Positions 7,991-17,862 are shown, counted from the first letter of the stretch. The stretch is 64,000 bases of DNA from Nostoc sp. MS1 (GCF_019976755.1 NZ_AP023441.1:4523501-4587500); one strand, 5' to 3'. Notes: generated by a model from the sequence alone, not told the origin. Translations and numbers: made by a program.

Positions 7991-8383
7991 ATGACTAAGC
8001 TCATTGAATACGACCAAGCTAGTGCAGAAGTAAAGGCAGTGTACGACGATATCCGCGCTATTCGTCAGACTGAGTATATCAATAATTTCTGGAAAGCGAT
8101 CGCTAACCACCCTCCCACCTTAAAACGAACATGGGAAACCATCAAAGAAGTGATGGCTAGTCCTGGGGAAATTGATCCACTAATGCGAGAGTTGATTTAT
8201 ATTGCTGTCAGCGTCACTAACGGCTGTGATTATTGTATTTCATCCCATACAGCCGCAGCCCGTGGCAAAGGCATGAGTGATGCTATGTTTGGTGAACTAC
8301 TAGGAATTATCGCCACGGCTAACACAACTAACCGCCTCGCCAATGGCTACCAAATTCCTGTCGATGAGATATTTAAAAGTTAG
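7991..8383 (+). CDS. AhpD-like carboxymuconolactone decarboxylase-family protein
   Basis: A 130-residue all-helical AhpD-like protein. The redox motif is complete: C79-D-Y-C82-x3-H86 (NGCDYCISSH), as in peroxidase-type AhpD proteins, and it follows a MRELIYIAVS helix typical of the family. Function is likely a thiol-dependent peroxidase or a related oxidoreductase, but family members vary. The ATG at 7991 starts exactly at the conserved N-terminus; an upstream in-frame start adds only eight poorly conserved residues. A terminator separates it from the GFA gene, so it probably has its own promoter. Confidence 0.85.
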   Translation: MTKLIEYDQASAEVKAVYDDIRAIRQTEYINNFWKAIANHPPTLKRTWETIKEVMASPGEIDPLMRELIYIAVSVTNGCDYCISSHTAAARGKGMSDAMFGELLGIIATANTTNRLANGYQIPVDEIFKS

Positions 8384-8447
8384 TTTAGTAAATTAACTCT
8401 CTTTTTCTCTGTTTCTGCTCTAATGGTATGGGTGAGACAGGCAAATC

Positions 8448-9488
8448 TTACTCCAAAACAGGCAAATTTTTATTTAACAACTCATTAACCCGAAATTGCA
8501 ATCGTTGTTGAAATTGTTTAGCACGCTGATAAACTACTTTACGTTCTTGAGAATCACTGCTCAATTGGGTTTCCATAGGCTGAATAAAATAACGTAGACG
8601 AGTTCTCATCGCCCAAACACCCATAGAAGGGAACAGAATCAAAGCAAACATTAAAGGTGATATCGGACAAAATGGTAATTTAGTAAGTTTTTGTAATCCT
8701 TTGAGATTAATAGTCCAAGGATGCAGATTTTCACTGCCAATACAGACAACTGGGAGAATGGGAATATGATAGCGATCGCTCAACTGTAAAAAACTTACAT
8801 TAAACTTTTGTAGTTGGTAGCGTTTGCGCCAACCTTTAAGCGGCCCCCGTAACCCTTCTGGTGCATATAACAGAATTTTACCCTGTGCCACGGCTGCTTC
8901 AAAATCGCTAAACTCTGCCCGGACTGCACCTAAAACCTGCGACCATTTAGGAGGTAGCCACCAAACCATCCAAGGATGTTCAAATAATGACCCCTCGGCT
9001 ATGGGATGGGCTACCCATCCTCTTGTTTCACCGAGTAAATACCCCAAACTAATAAAATCCCACGGAAAAGACATCCCTGCATGATTCATCGCCACAATCA
9101 TCGGCCCAGTTGAGGGTAAATTCTCAACTTGTTGCAACTCTCCACGAAAATAATGCTGCACAATTGGGGCGAGAATTTCTGCACGAAAAGCCTGTTGATA
9201 GCTAGGGTTAAATTCTGTAGCTTCTATTCTGGGTGAACGACAACCCAGACGTAACCATCGACTCAAAAATGCTAGATAAAATCCACCAGGAATTAAAAAT
9301 AAAAGATATTCTAACCAATTCCAACCATCTGGGTCTTGATGATAATGTTGCCAATGACGGTTAAATAAAATTAACCAGCCTGGGGGATACCACAAGCAAA
9401 ACCAATCAAACCAATTAAATTTATACCCTTGGTTTACAGTTGGCTCTGAGTGTGAATTTATCAAAGTTTCAGATTGTTGATTAATCAC
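8448..9488 (-). CDS. Glycerol-lipid acyltransferase (LPLAT, MGAT-like subgroup)
   Basis: A 346-residue membrane-associated acyltransferase. A hydrophobic stretch (WFDWFCLWYPPGWLILF, then WLEYLLFLIPGGFYLAF) anchors the N-terminus. The active-site block is AMNHAGMSFPWDF, with His and Asp in the spacing of MGAT-like LPLATs rather than the HX4D of PlsC, followed by LLYAPEGLRGP, which matches the phosphate-binding EGxRG element. It should transfer an acyl group to a glycerolipid or similar alcohol; the acceptor is unknown. It is a single gene on the minus strand with an AT-rich upstream region. Confidence 0.8.
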   Translation of the reverse strand: MINQQSETLINSHSEPTVNQGYKFNWFDWFCLWYPPGWLILFNRHWQHYHQDPDGWNWLEYLLFLIPGGFYLAFLSRWLRLGCRSPRIEATEFNPSYQQAFRAEILAPIVQHYFRGELQQVENLPSTGPMIVAMNHAGMSFPWDFISLGYLLGETRGWVAHPIAEGSLFEHPWMVWWLPPKWSQVLGAVRAEFSDFEAAVAQGKILLYAPEGLRGPLKGWRKRYQLQKFNVSFLQLSDRYHIPILPVVCIGSENLHPWTINLKGLQKLTKLPFCPISPLMFALILFPSMGVWAMRTRLRYFIQPMETQLSSDSQERKVVYQRAKQFQQRLQFRVNELLNKNLPVLE

Positions 9489-9783
9489 AAATATTTAATA
9501 TAGGGGATGAAAATATTATTAAAGAAATATCCTAGCTTGTTAAATTTAGCATTAGTATCTGACTAGAGACGTAAAATTTACTACAGTATTTTAAAATTTT
9601 GAGTTTGTAACTTTGAGCTTGCTGAGTATTTAAAAATCTCTCTATAACCTCTGTGGCTCTGTGGTAGAAAATAATTTATTCGATTATCTAAACACAGAGA
9701 GAAATACACTAAGATATGTTCCCCTCATCAAACAAAAACGATCGCCCTAAAATAAGAGCGATCGCATAATTCACTTGCTTAGT

Positions 9784-11520
9784 TTACGCTGGATAAATCC
9801 GTAAACGGCGATTTGGTTCTTCCCCAAAACTATGGGACTTGAGCCGATAGTGTTCTACTAACTCATGTTGCATTTTGCGGACTTGTGGAGAACGGGGTAA
9901 TAACTCCACAGGCTGTCCTTTGGGAATGACGATTTGCTCAACAGCTAGTCTTGCTTCTTCTAAAGCATCCATTTCGTCGTCACTACCATTATGCAGGAAC
10001 AGTTGCAGTTCTTTGTCATCGGCCATATCTGGATCATCGATATTCAACAACCGCCGCAACCCACGGGTAATTTGCGGGATAGTGCTGGACTTGATTACAT
10101 GGATGGGTACGTGACGCGCCTTGGCCATTTGCCTTAATTTGGCGTGATTTTTGACATGCGATCGCAATGCCAAAATTGCATCAGCACTATCAATATCTTT
10201 TGTCAATACTACAGGCAAAGTCAGCACACTAATTACCTGCTCCAGTTGATGTCTACTGACACCATAGGGGTAAATGTGCATCGGCAAATCTTCCCCATTC
10301 GGCCCTGGTTGTCTGGGGCTGCTGAAATCAACAACTTCTGGGTAGTTGAAAGACTCATCTAGCAAGCGGTCAAATTCGCTTTGTCCAGCAACTCTTTCCC
10401 GCTCTACAGTTAACGATGGTACTGCTAACATCTGACCTGATGAGCGCCAACCATTTGCTTGTCTAGCGGGTGCAAAGGACTCCTCCTGCGTTGCCAATTG
10501 TCCACCACGACCATTAACAACAGCTAACTGCCGTGTAATCGAGACTTTACCTTGGTCATCTACAGTGCGTGTTTGTGGACTAGCCTGACGACCGCGTAAC
10601 AGTGTATCGACAGTATCCGCGACGCTTTCATGTACTACCCACCGTTGCCGTTCTAACATTTCTACAGCAATCTCGAAGGTAGGAGGCGCTTTCCGTTCCA
10701 GAACGGTTTTTTGGCTACCTCTGCGTCTTGCTTCATCGTCTCCCAGTGTCACAGCTTGGATACCCCCAACCAAGTCAGACAGTGTGGGGTTCTTGATGAG
10801 GTTTTCTATCTGGTTGCCGTGGGCAGTACCTACTAACTGCACACCCCGCTCGGCAATGGTACGGGCGGCTAAGGCTTCCAGTTCTGTACCAATTTCATCA
10901 ATGACGATGACTTCAGGCATATGGTTTTCCACTGCCTCAATCATCACTTGATGCTGCTGTTCTGGATGAGCTACCTGCATCCGCCTAGCACGACCAATGG
11001 CAGGGTGAGCCACATCGCCATCCCCAGCAATTTCGTTAGAGGTGTCGATAATGACCACACGTTTATTCAATTCATCAGCTAGGACGCGGGCAATTTCTCT
11101 TAAGGCTGTGGTTTTGCCTACGCCTGGACGGCCTAGCATGAGAATTGATTTACCAGTTTCTACCAAATCGCGGATCATGCCAATAGTACCGAATACCGCT
11201 CGACCAACGCGACAGGTAAGACCGATTATCTTACCAGTGCGGTTGCGGATAGCACTGATCCGGTGCAAAGTTTGCTCAATTCCTGCCCGATTATCTCCAC
11301 CAAAGTTTCCAACTCGCTGAATGCAATCATCTATTTGTGCTTGAGTAACAGGGGTTTCGCTCAGATACTCGGCTCCTTTAGGAAAGCGAGCTTCTGGGCG
11401 ACGACCCAAATCCAAGACCACTTCTACTAAACTATCTCGCTGAGGATGATTCTCTAGTACTTGTCGCAGGTCTTGGGGCAAAATGTCTAATAACTTTTGG
11501 AGATCGTCTGTAATCGTCAT
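9784..11520 (-). CDS. R3H-domain AAA ATPase (Ycf45/SpoIIIAA-like)
   Basis: A 578-residue protein of the plastid Ycf45/cyanobacterial family. The ATPase is in the first half: Walker A GRPGVGKTT, Walker B VIVIDEIGTE, and a helicase-like GTAHGN sensor. The C-terminal ~60 residues form an R3H single-strand nucleic-acid-binding domain (SPQVRKMQHELVEHYRL, then GEEPNRRLRI). A VHVIKSS/GYGVSRHQLEQ-type middle domain lies between. The family is conserved in cyanobacteria and algae, but its role is not settled. It starts 39 bases after ldpA on the same strand, so the two are probably co-transcribed. Confidence 0.88.
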   Translation of the reverse strand: MTITDDLQKLLDILPQDLRQVLENHPQRDSLVEVVLDLGRRPEARFPKGAEYLSETPVTQAQIDDCIQRVGNFGGDNRAGIEQTLHRISAIRNRTGKIIGLTCRVGRAVFGTIGMIRDLVETGKSILMLGRPGVGKTTALREIARVLADELNKRVVIIDTSNEIAGDGDVAHPAIGRARRMQVAHPEQQHQVMIEAVENHMPEVIVIDEIGTELEALAARTIAERGVQLVGTAHGNQIENLIKNPTLSDLVGGIQAVTLGDDEARRRGSQKTVLERKAPPTFEIAVEMLERQRWVVHESVADTVDTLLRGRQASPQTRTVDDQGKVSITRQLAVVNGRGGQLATQEESFAPARQANGWRSSGQMLAVPSLTVERERVAGQSEFDRLLDESFNYPEVVDFSSPRQPGPNGEDLPMHIYPYGVSRHQLEQVISVLTLPVVLTKDIDSADAILALRSHVKNHAKLRQMAKARHVPIHVIKSSTIPQITRGLRRLLNIDDPDMADDKELQLFLHNGSDDEMDALEEARLAVEQIVIPKGQPVELLPRSPQVRKMQHELVEHYRLKSHSFGEEPNRRLRIYPA

Positions 11521-11559
11521 GCTTTCTATGGTGACGTTTTGAGAGATAACGAAGAGCGA

Positions 11560-12738
11560 TTAGCGCTCGTGCTGTGACTTGAGCTGAGAGACGAGAGAAT
11601 GTGCAAGCTCTACAGCTTGCCAGAGCAATTGGGGTTCTTCTTCCAGGCGAATTGCCTTAACACTGTTACTATTTACCTCCTTTTCTAACTGTTCAATAAT
11701 CGGTGACAGCATCACACGGGCGTAGCTACCGTAGGCAACTCCGGCAATTTTGGATTTTGGATTTTGGATTTTGGATTTTAAATTGGCTTCTTCTAATCCA
11801 AAATCTAAAATCGGCAATCTAAAATTCTTCAGTAGTCCCATTGCCTTTAACTTAGCAACTGTGTAGCTGTTAGTGCCACCTGCTAGCTGTACATATCCTG
11901 GTAATTTAGCTGCCAAAACCCTCTGCCCTAGTTTCACGGCTGCTAAAGTTGTACCGTCTCCAATATCACCGCTCATGGGGCGGCCGTCTGTTTGCCAGAT
12001 TAAGGTGGTACGGAGTGGTGATATTAGCTCATAAATCGATTGGAGATACTCAACTAAATCTTTGCCATCGGGGCAACTGATAGCTAATACTTTCAATTGC
12101 TCTGCCCACGGTGAAATTACTTGCCATAATTGCTTGAACTGAGTCAAACGTCCTACTTTTGTATGGATTTCTACGGCATCTATCCCTGCTGACATAACCA
12201 AAGGCGCGATCGCCTCTGGTTTGGACATATACGAATTTGTATAAATTATATCATAAGGACAAACTGGCAGACAACGCCCACAACCGTAACATTTCTGAGA
12301 TTCTACCCCAGAAAAATTATTTTTTTTATGGTTAAAAACAATTGCCTGAGCAGGGCAAATTTTTTCACAAGGTCTAGGACAATCTTCAGGACATTGACTA
12401 GCATCAAATTCAGCTTTGCGAAAATGAGGGTCTTCGCCATCATTTAAGCTCACCATTAATAAAGGTGCATCACCTTGATAATGCAATCCTCGCGCTTGGG
12501 CTTGCTTTACCAGACTTCTGGCTACTTCTATTGCTTCTTGAGCATCTCTAATCACCGCCGGATCAGCTGCGACATCTATGCAGTCAGCACCTGCCAAGGT
12601 ATAGGCCAATGTTAAACTTCTGACAGCAGGTAGGTGCTGGAAACTAGCTCCGCAGATGAGCTTGAACCAGTGACCTTGCTCTAAAGATTGTAAAGGGGCT
12701 AACAGATCACTCACTCTTCTATTATGCTTTTTTGTCAC
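11560..12738 (-). CDS. ldpA: LdpA, iron-sulfur protein linked to circadian period
   Basis: A 392-residue protein. Two 4Fe-4S binding motifs are visible: CPEDCPRPCEKICP and CYGCGRCLPVCP, followed by the conserved LdpA C-terminal domain. In Synechococcus LdpA senses redox state and adjusts the circadian clock period to light. The sequence contains an unusual insert, LKSKIQNPKSKI, encoded by tandem heptamers at 11747-11774; the conserved GVAYGSYARV resumes right after it. The R3H-AAA gene follows 39 bases downstream. Assignment is by overall family match; the clock role is known only from other cyanobacteria. Confidence 0.88.
   Translation of the reverse strand: MTKKHNRRVSDLLAPLQSLEQGHWFKLICGASFQHLPAVRSLTLAYTLAGADCIDVAADPAVIRDAQEAIEVARSLVKQAQARGLHYQGDAPLLMVSLNDGEDPHFRKAEFDASQCPEDCPRPCEKICPAQAIVFNHKKNNFSGVESQKCYGCGRCLPVCPYDIIYTNSYMSKPEAIAPLVMSAGIDAVEIHTKVGRLTQFKQLWQVISPWAEQLKVLAISCPDGKDLVEYLQSIYELISPLRTTLIWQTDGRPMSGDIGDGTTLAAVKLGQRVLAAKLPGYVQLAGGTNSYTVAKLKAMGLLKNFRLPILDFGLEEANLKSKIQNPKSKIAGVAYGSYARVMLSPIIEQLEKEVNSNSVKAIRLEEEPQLLWQAVELAHSLVSQLKSQHER
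11747..11779 (-). repeat. In-frame heptamer repeat (CCAAAAT)n inside ldpA
   Basis: About four consecutive ATTTTGG units (plus strand) lie inside the ldpA frame and encode the alternating KSKIQNPKSKI. Related TCCAAAATCTAAAAT units lie nearby at 11797-11815. The frame stays open across it. Confidence 0.75.
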
Positions 12739-12830
12739 AGAAAATAGTAGTCTCTGTTGGATAAAAATCGTGATTTCTTGATTATTGTTTTCAGGGGAGC
12801 AGGGGAAGATTATTAACTCCTAACTTCTGG

Positions 12831-12870
12831 CTCCTGCCTTTTGACTATGGACTAATGACTAATGACTCTG
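12831..12870 (-). repeat. Heptamer-repeat element (CATTAGT family), inverted copy
   Basis: Read on the minus strand this carries AGTCATTAGTCATTAGTCC then ATAGTCAAAAGGCAGGAG, nearly the same as 48291-48335 and 63585-63622. The stop codon of the histidine kinase gene lies inside it. Confidence 0.8.
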
Positions 12871-14268
12871 CTCAATAGGAATTGTGATCACAAACTCTGC
12901 CCCTTGACCTGATGATGAGGAACAGCTAATTTGCCCTTGATGTTTCTGCACTATTATTTGATAGCTAATTGATAGCCCTAAACCACTACCTTTGCCTACT
13001 GTTTTTGTGGTGAAAAATGGGTCAAACAGGCAGGAGTGACATGATTCATCTATACCAACGCCATTATCGGCGATCGCAATTTTCGCAGTCTTTGCATCTA
13101 GCATCTCTGTACTGATCCGAATTTGCGGGTTTTGGGTTGCAGTTTCTTTCCTGACTCTAAGTAATCCTGATGGCTGTAAATTCGCAGTGGCTTGACGAGA
13201 TGTTAACCAAAGCGGATCTACTCGGCTAGTTTGTAGGCGAAATTTGGGACTAACTCGCACTAGTTGAGAATTATTTTCTTCACTTATCTCTAAAGCATCT
13301 ATAGCATTATTTAACAAGTGCATAAAGACTTGGTTTAATTCGCTCGGATAACAAGCTATCAAAGGCAAATTTCCATATTCTTTGACTACATCAATTTCGG
13401 GACGATGTGGTGTTGCTTTGAGCCGATGCTGTAACATCAGCAGAGTACTATCTATCCCCTGATGAATATTTACTAGCTTCATTTGGGCTTCATCATGGCG
13501 AGAAAAGTTTTGTAGTGCTAAGACAATTTCCCTAATGCGATCAGAGCCTCTGTACATTGCACCCATTAAATTTTCCAAATCTTGCATGACAAAATTCAAG
13601 TCCGTATCTTTAACTATTTGTTGAATCTTGGGTGTTGGCTCTGGATACTCTTGTTGATAGGCTTCAATAATCTTGACTAAATCTTGGATGTACTGATTAG
13701 CATATTGCAAATTACCATAGATAAAGCTGATGGGGTTATTGACTTCATGGGCAATTCCAGCAACTAATTGTCCTAACGCTGCCATTTTTTCATTTTGAAT
13801 TTGTTGGACTTGGGATTTCTTAAGATTATTGAGAGTATCTTGCAATAAAAAATTCTTTTCTTTGAGTTTTAGCTGTAAAGAACGTAAATTGATTTGATTT
13901 TCAATCCGAATGATTACCTCTGCGCCATGAAATGGTTTAGTAATATAGTCCACACCGCCAACATCAAAAGCTTTGACTTTATCTAGTACATCATCGAACG
14001 CACTAATAAAGATTACAGGTACATCACAGGTGTGGGCATCAGCTTTAAGTTGCTGACAAACCTGATAGCCATCCATGTCTGGCATACTAATATCAAGTAA
14101 AATGACATCAGGTAAAACCATCTGACATGCAGTCAGTGCCATTTTACCGTTTAAAGCTTTGCGGACTTCAAAACCTTGGGCAGTTAACATGGCTGACAAT
14201 AACCGCAGATTATCCGGTGTATCATCTACTACTAAAATATTAGCTTTATAATTATTATCTAAAATCAT
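12859..14268 (-). CDS. Response regulator-histidine kinase (REC-HisKA-HATPase)
   Basis: A 469-residue protein. The receiver domain covers residues ~8-125, with the phospho-acceptor Asp in VILLDISMPDMDG and the conserved Lys in YITKPF. A coiled coil (~128-165) leads to the H-box AALGQLVAGIAHEVNNP, then N-box NNAIDALE, and G-boxes DNGVGI and GKGSGLGLS. It should pass phosphate between an upstream kinase, its own REC and its own kinase core. It has no membrane segment, so it is cytosolic. It lies 177 bases downstream of a REC-GGDEF-EAL gene with a closely similar receiver, suggesting one signalling unit. Its last codons and stop fall in a heptamer-repeat element. Confidence 0.92.
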   Translation of the reverse strand: MILDNNYKANILVVDDTPDNLRLLSAMLTAQGFEVRKALNGKMALTACQMVLPDVILLDISMPDMDGYQVCQQLKADAHTCDVPVIFISAFDDVLDKVKAFDVGGVDYITKPFHGAEVIIRIENQINLRSLQLKLKEKNFLLQDTLNNLKKSQVQQIQNEKMAALGQLVAGIAHEVNNPISFIYGNLQYANQYIQDLVKIIEAYQQEYPEPTPKIQQIVKDTDLNFVMQDLENLMGAMYRGSDRIREIVLALQNFSRHDEAQMKLVNIHQGIDSTLLMLQHRLKATPHRPEIDVVKEYGNLPLIACYPSELNQVFMHLLNNAIDALEISEENNSQLVRVSPKFRLQTSRVDPLWLTSRQATANLQPSGLLRVRKETATQNPQIRISTEMLDAKTAKIAIADNGVGIDESCHSCLFDPFFTTKTVGKGSGLGLSISYQIIVQKHQGQISCSSSSGQGAEFVITIPIEQSH

Positions 14269-14445
14269 TACAATTTAAAATTTTTCTTTCTTATAAGAAA
14301 TATATTAAATTGTATCCTCATATATACAAATAAATATTTAATAAACTCAGCAAAATAATTTTGTTAACTTCCATCTTTAATAATGGCTCAAAAATAAACA
14401 ACCATTATAAATTTTTGATTAATAAAATGTGAATACTGTAAAGAA

Positions 14446-16281
14446 TTACCATTGAATTTTTGATGTAATAAAATCCATTACTAAGTTTTGGGGAATTGGT
14501 TTAGAAAACAAATATCCTTGAGCAAATTCACATTTTAAACTTTTCAATTGTTCAAGTTGTGCTTCGGTTTCTACACCTTCTGCGATCGCAGTCATTCCCA
14601 TAGATGCAGCAATGCTAATCATCGCTGGGACTAAACCCATATTTGCTTGGTTATCTAACATACGACTGACAAAAGACTTGTCAATTTTTAAGGCATTAAA
14701 AGGAAATATATGTAAGTAACTTAATGATGAATAACCTGTACCGAAGTCATCCATAATCAGTTTGATTTTTCGTTCTTTTAATTGCTGAAGAATTGTTTTA
14801 ATCTCATTACTATTTTTCATAATTACAGTTTCTGTAATTTCTAGTTCTAAACTAGAGGGATTTATTTGAGTTTCTGCAATAACTTTATCAATCTGTGATA
14901 AAAAATTAGATTGTAGAAATAATTTTGCACTTAAATTAACACTAATAGTAATATCTTTTGGTGTTGCTGGATGAGATTGCCAAATGCAGAGTTGCTTGCA
15001 AGCTGAATGTAATACCCAGAGGTTAATGACATTGATTAAACCAGTTTCTTCTGCTACAGGAATAAAGTCTATGGGAGGAATTAAACCCTTGATGGGATGC
15101 TGCCAACGCACAAGCGCTTCAAATCCCGAAATTTTGCCTGTAGTTAAGGAAATAATTGGTTGATAATAGACGACAAATTCTTGTCTTTCAACAGCCCGAC
15201 GTAAATCATTTTCTATTTCTAAAGTTTTGATGACTTCCTGGTGCATTTGAGGATCAAAAAGATGATATCTAGCTTTACCTAAGTCCTTGGCACGGTACAT
15301 GGCTGTATCAGCATCTCGCAACAAATATTCTGGTTTTTCATAGTCTTTATGTCCCCAACTAATACCAATACTAACGTTTATAAAAACTTCGTATCTAGAT
15401 AACTTAAAAGGCATTGATAGTTGATGCAAAATATGATCAGCAACATAAATTGAGGCGCGAATATCTTCTATATTTTCCAACAAAATCCCAAATTCATCGC
15501 CACCTAATCTTGCCATTGTGGCATCTGGTGTGAGGCAAGATTGTAAACGGTGAGCCACAGCAATGAGTAATTCATCACCGACTAAATGCCCTAAAGAATC
15601 ATTAATAAATTTGAAGCGATCGCAATCTAAAAACAATACAGCAAACTGATAGCCATCTTCCTGTTTAGCACGATTTAAAGCTTTCTCTAATCGTTTGATA
15701 AACATGATTCGGTTTGGTAAACCAGTAAGCGCATCGTGCAACGCCATCTCTAGTAATTTATTTTGTAGTTTTTGACGCGCATTAACTTCAATTTGCAATT
15801 TTTCTAAAGCCTTTTCTAATTCCCAAGTGCGCTGTTTCACCCTTTGTTCTAATTCAGCGTTGAGAGTAAGTATCTCTAGTTTTGCTGCACGTAGTTCCAT
15901 TTGGTTTTGTACGCGCACCAGTACTTCTGCCAAATCAAAAGGTTTTGTGATGTAATCTACTCCACCAACTTGAAAAGCCTTAACTTTGTCAAAAACATCA
16001 TCTAAAGCACTAATAAAAATTATGGGAATATCAGCAGTAAGTTCCCATGCTTTGAATCGTTGGCAAACTTCATAACCATCAACATCTGGCATCATGATAT
16101 CTAGTAATATCAAGTCTGGCAATAATGTTTGACAAGCAGTATAGGCCATTTGCCAGTTTAAAGCTTTGCGTACATTGTATCCTTGGTTAGTAAGAATTGA
16201 TGACAAAACACGCAAATTATCGGCCATATCATCGATAATCAAAATGTCTTTTCTGTATGGATTTAATTGCTGATAATTCAT
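14446..16281 (-). CDS. REC-GGDEF-EAL cyclic-di-GMP enzyme
   Basis: A 611-residue response regulator. The receiver is at ~10-130 (LILLDIMMPDVDG; YITKPF), then a coiled coil and a GGDEF domain with an intact ARLGGDEFG active site. The inhibitory RxxD site before it is replaced by LTPD, so product feedback should be lost. The EAL domain keeps all main residues: GFEALVRW, VNLSAK, EITET, DDFGTGYSSL, IDKSF, AEGVET. The protein could therefore both make and break c-di-GMP, switched by phosphorylation. The kinase gene 177 bases downstream has a paralogous receiver and may be the partner. Confidence 0.93.
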   Translation of the reverse strand: MNYQQLNPYRKDILIIDDMADNLRVLSSILTNQGYNVRKALNWQMAYTACQTLLPDLILLDIMMPDVDGYEVCQRFKAWELTADIPIIFISALDDVFDKVKAFQVGGVDYITKPFDLAEVLVRVQNQMELRAAKLEILTLNAELEQRVKQRTWELEKALEKLQIEVNARQKLQNKLLEMALHDALTGLPNRIMFIKRLEKALNRAKQEDGYQFAVLFLDCDRFKFINDSLGHLVGDELLIAVAHRLQSCLTPDATMARLGGDEFGILLENIEDIRASIYVADHILHQLSMPFKLSRYEVFINVSIGISWGHKDYEKPEYLLRDADTAMYRAKDLGKARYHLFDPQMHQEVIKTLEIENDLRRAVERQEFVVYYQPIISLTTGKISGFEALVRWQHPIKGLIPPIDFIPVAEETGLINVINLWVLHSACKQLCIWQSHPATPKDITISVNLSAKLFLQSNFLSQIDKVIAETQINPSSLELEITETVIMKNSNEIKTILQQLKERKIKLIMDDFGTGYSSLSYLHIFPFNALKIDKSFVSRMLDNQANMGLVPAMISIAASMGMTAIAEGVETEAQLEQLKSLKCEFAQGYLFSKPIPQNLVMDFITSKIQW

Positions 16282-17070
16282 TCTGGATTGATTTATTGAT
16301 TACCCTGAGCTTTTTAGATTGATTGTTAATCGCCAGATACTTAAAAATAGAGAAAATATAGCTTTTTCTTAAGAAACATATTGTATTAAATCTATAATGA
16401 CTAGCCAAAAAGTCTTATAAGAAAAAATAATGCAAACTGGCTATGACAAAGTTCTTGTTAATTTAGCAATAGCAAGACTTGTTTGTAACAACTTTTCTTA
16501 AACATCTTCAAGACACTAACTATATATCAGCCACCTTAAAATCAAAGATGAGTATTGTCTACAATATCAGAAATCATCAAGCAAGTAGCTGACACCAGTA
16601 TAAAGTACTACTTTTTTATCAAAGTCCATATTAATGGGCTATGTATTGCCAATCTAAAGGGTTAAACTTTTTTATAACACCATAATTTGTCTAATTTCAT
16701 CTGACAATACACGAATATGTATTATTGGATAAGCACAGTAACATATTCACCCTCAGTAACCAAAAGCTTTTTCATACTATAATTTAGTGCTAATTAGCTC
16801 GTAAAATCATCATATTGTCGTAGTAGTTGTAAAAAAGCGTTTTGGGTAAATTTTTAACTGTTGGCGCATAGATCAGGTAAAGCAAAAATTCATTACAGAA
16901 GAAAGTTATGAGACTTGCGCATGACAACGAAAAATTAAGGGTTTAGACAAAGGTATAAGGGTAGATGAGTATGAATCTTTCAAACCTTTACACCTACTCT
17001 CAACAGATAACCTTGGTGCGTAAGTCCTAGTTAATGCCTTCAGATGGCATAGAAATGCTTACAGGTTTTT
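16282..17070. other. Intergenic region, contains a MITE-like element
   Basis: No gene is seen in these ~790 AT-rich bases. They include the presumed promoter of the REC-GGDEF-EAL gene at the left and a small element with terminal inverted repeats at 16912-17026. Confidence 0.5.
16912..17026. mobile_element. Candidate MITE with terminal inverted repeats
   Basis: GACTTGCGCA at the left end is matched, inverted, by TGCGTAAGTC at the right end (one mismatch over 10 bp). The 115 bp in between encode nothing. TGCGTAAGTC-type ends are frequent on small non-autonomous elements in cyanobacteria, as I recall; no clear target duplication is visible. Confidence 0.45.
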
Positions 17071-17862
17071 CTAATTCAAATCCAGCGTAAATTCTACTTT
17101 GTCCCCTATTTTGATCAGTTTCCCTGTTTCTGAACTAGGTAATTGTGTATTGACGCTTAAACTATAAAAATGCTTAAACCGAGATGAAGCAACCCATTGC
17201 GGTAAAGTTGCTTGTCGCTTTTGAATAAAGATTTTCTGAAAATTTGAATAAGCCTCACCTGAGCGGGAATCTCTTGTAGGGACTACACAACGCTGACAGG
17301 GGTTTACTCCGAAAAATTGTACATCTCCGATCCGAAAAGAAAGTAAATCACCTGATTCGCTGAATAATTGGTCTTCCCAAAATGCAGGTACACCACCAAT
17401 TTCCAGATTTGCACGCATTCGACGACGCATTTCATCGACAGTTACATCAGGAAACCAAGAAGCCACCTCTGTTAAGGTGGCGGTGCTAATTATGGTTGGG
17501 CCTGGTGATTTTAAATCATCAGGAAAGCCGACTACAGAGTTTTGCTGTAGCGTTACAGCAAACCCAAAAAAATCACTCAAAATGTTTGTTAGTGCTTGTC
17601 TTTCTTGGTCTAAATGAAATACAGTCGTTGATTCTTGGCCAGGAAGTTGTAGCGAGATAGTTCGTTGGGGGATGCTAAATTGCGAGTGCAATTGATGAAT
17701 TGATGAATAACGCTTGCCATTCACTACCTTAGACTTTTCATCAAATAACGCAAATTCGCGGTCATGTTCTAATGCGCCACTAGCAAGAACTCGCCCTTGC
17801 TCTAGTTCTACCCCATCTAATGATTTAATGGGGTAGATGAAAATTTTGGCTAGGTAAGGCAT
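17071..17862 (-). CDS. MOSC-domain protein (MOSC_N + MOSC)
   Basis: A 263-residue protein: an N-terminal MOSC_N beta-barrel (LAKIFIYPIKSLDG, then HDREFALFD) and a C-terminal MOSC domain with the conserved Cys in NPCQRCVVPTRD. MOSC proteins bind a metal-sulfur or molybdenum cofactor; this type resembles mARC-like reductases or sulfur carriers. I chose the start at 17862 (MPYLAKI). The upstream ATG at 17877 is built from a TCATTAGT repeat and adds only MTKNT. It stands alone on the minus strand. Confidence 0.85.
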   Translation of the reverse strand: MPYLAKIFIYPIKSLDGVELEQGRVLASGALEHDREFALFDEKSKVVNGKRYSSIHQLHSQFSIPQRTISLQLPGQESTTVFHLDQERQALTNILSDFFGFAVTLQQNSVVGFPDDLKSPGPTIISTATLTEVASWFPDVTVDEMRRRMRANLEIGGVPAFWEDQLFSESGDLLSFRIGDVQFFGVNPCQRCVVPTRDSRSGEAYSNFQKIFIQKRQATLPQWVASSRFKHFYSLSVNTQLPSSETGKLIKIGDKVEFTLDLN

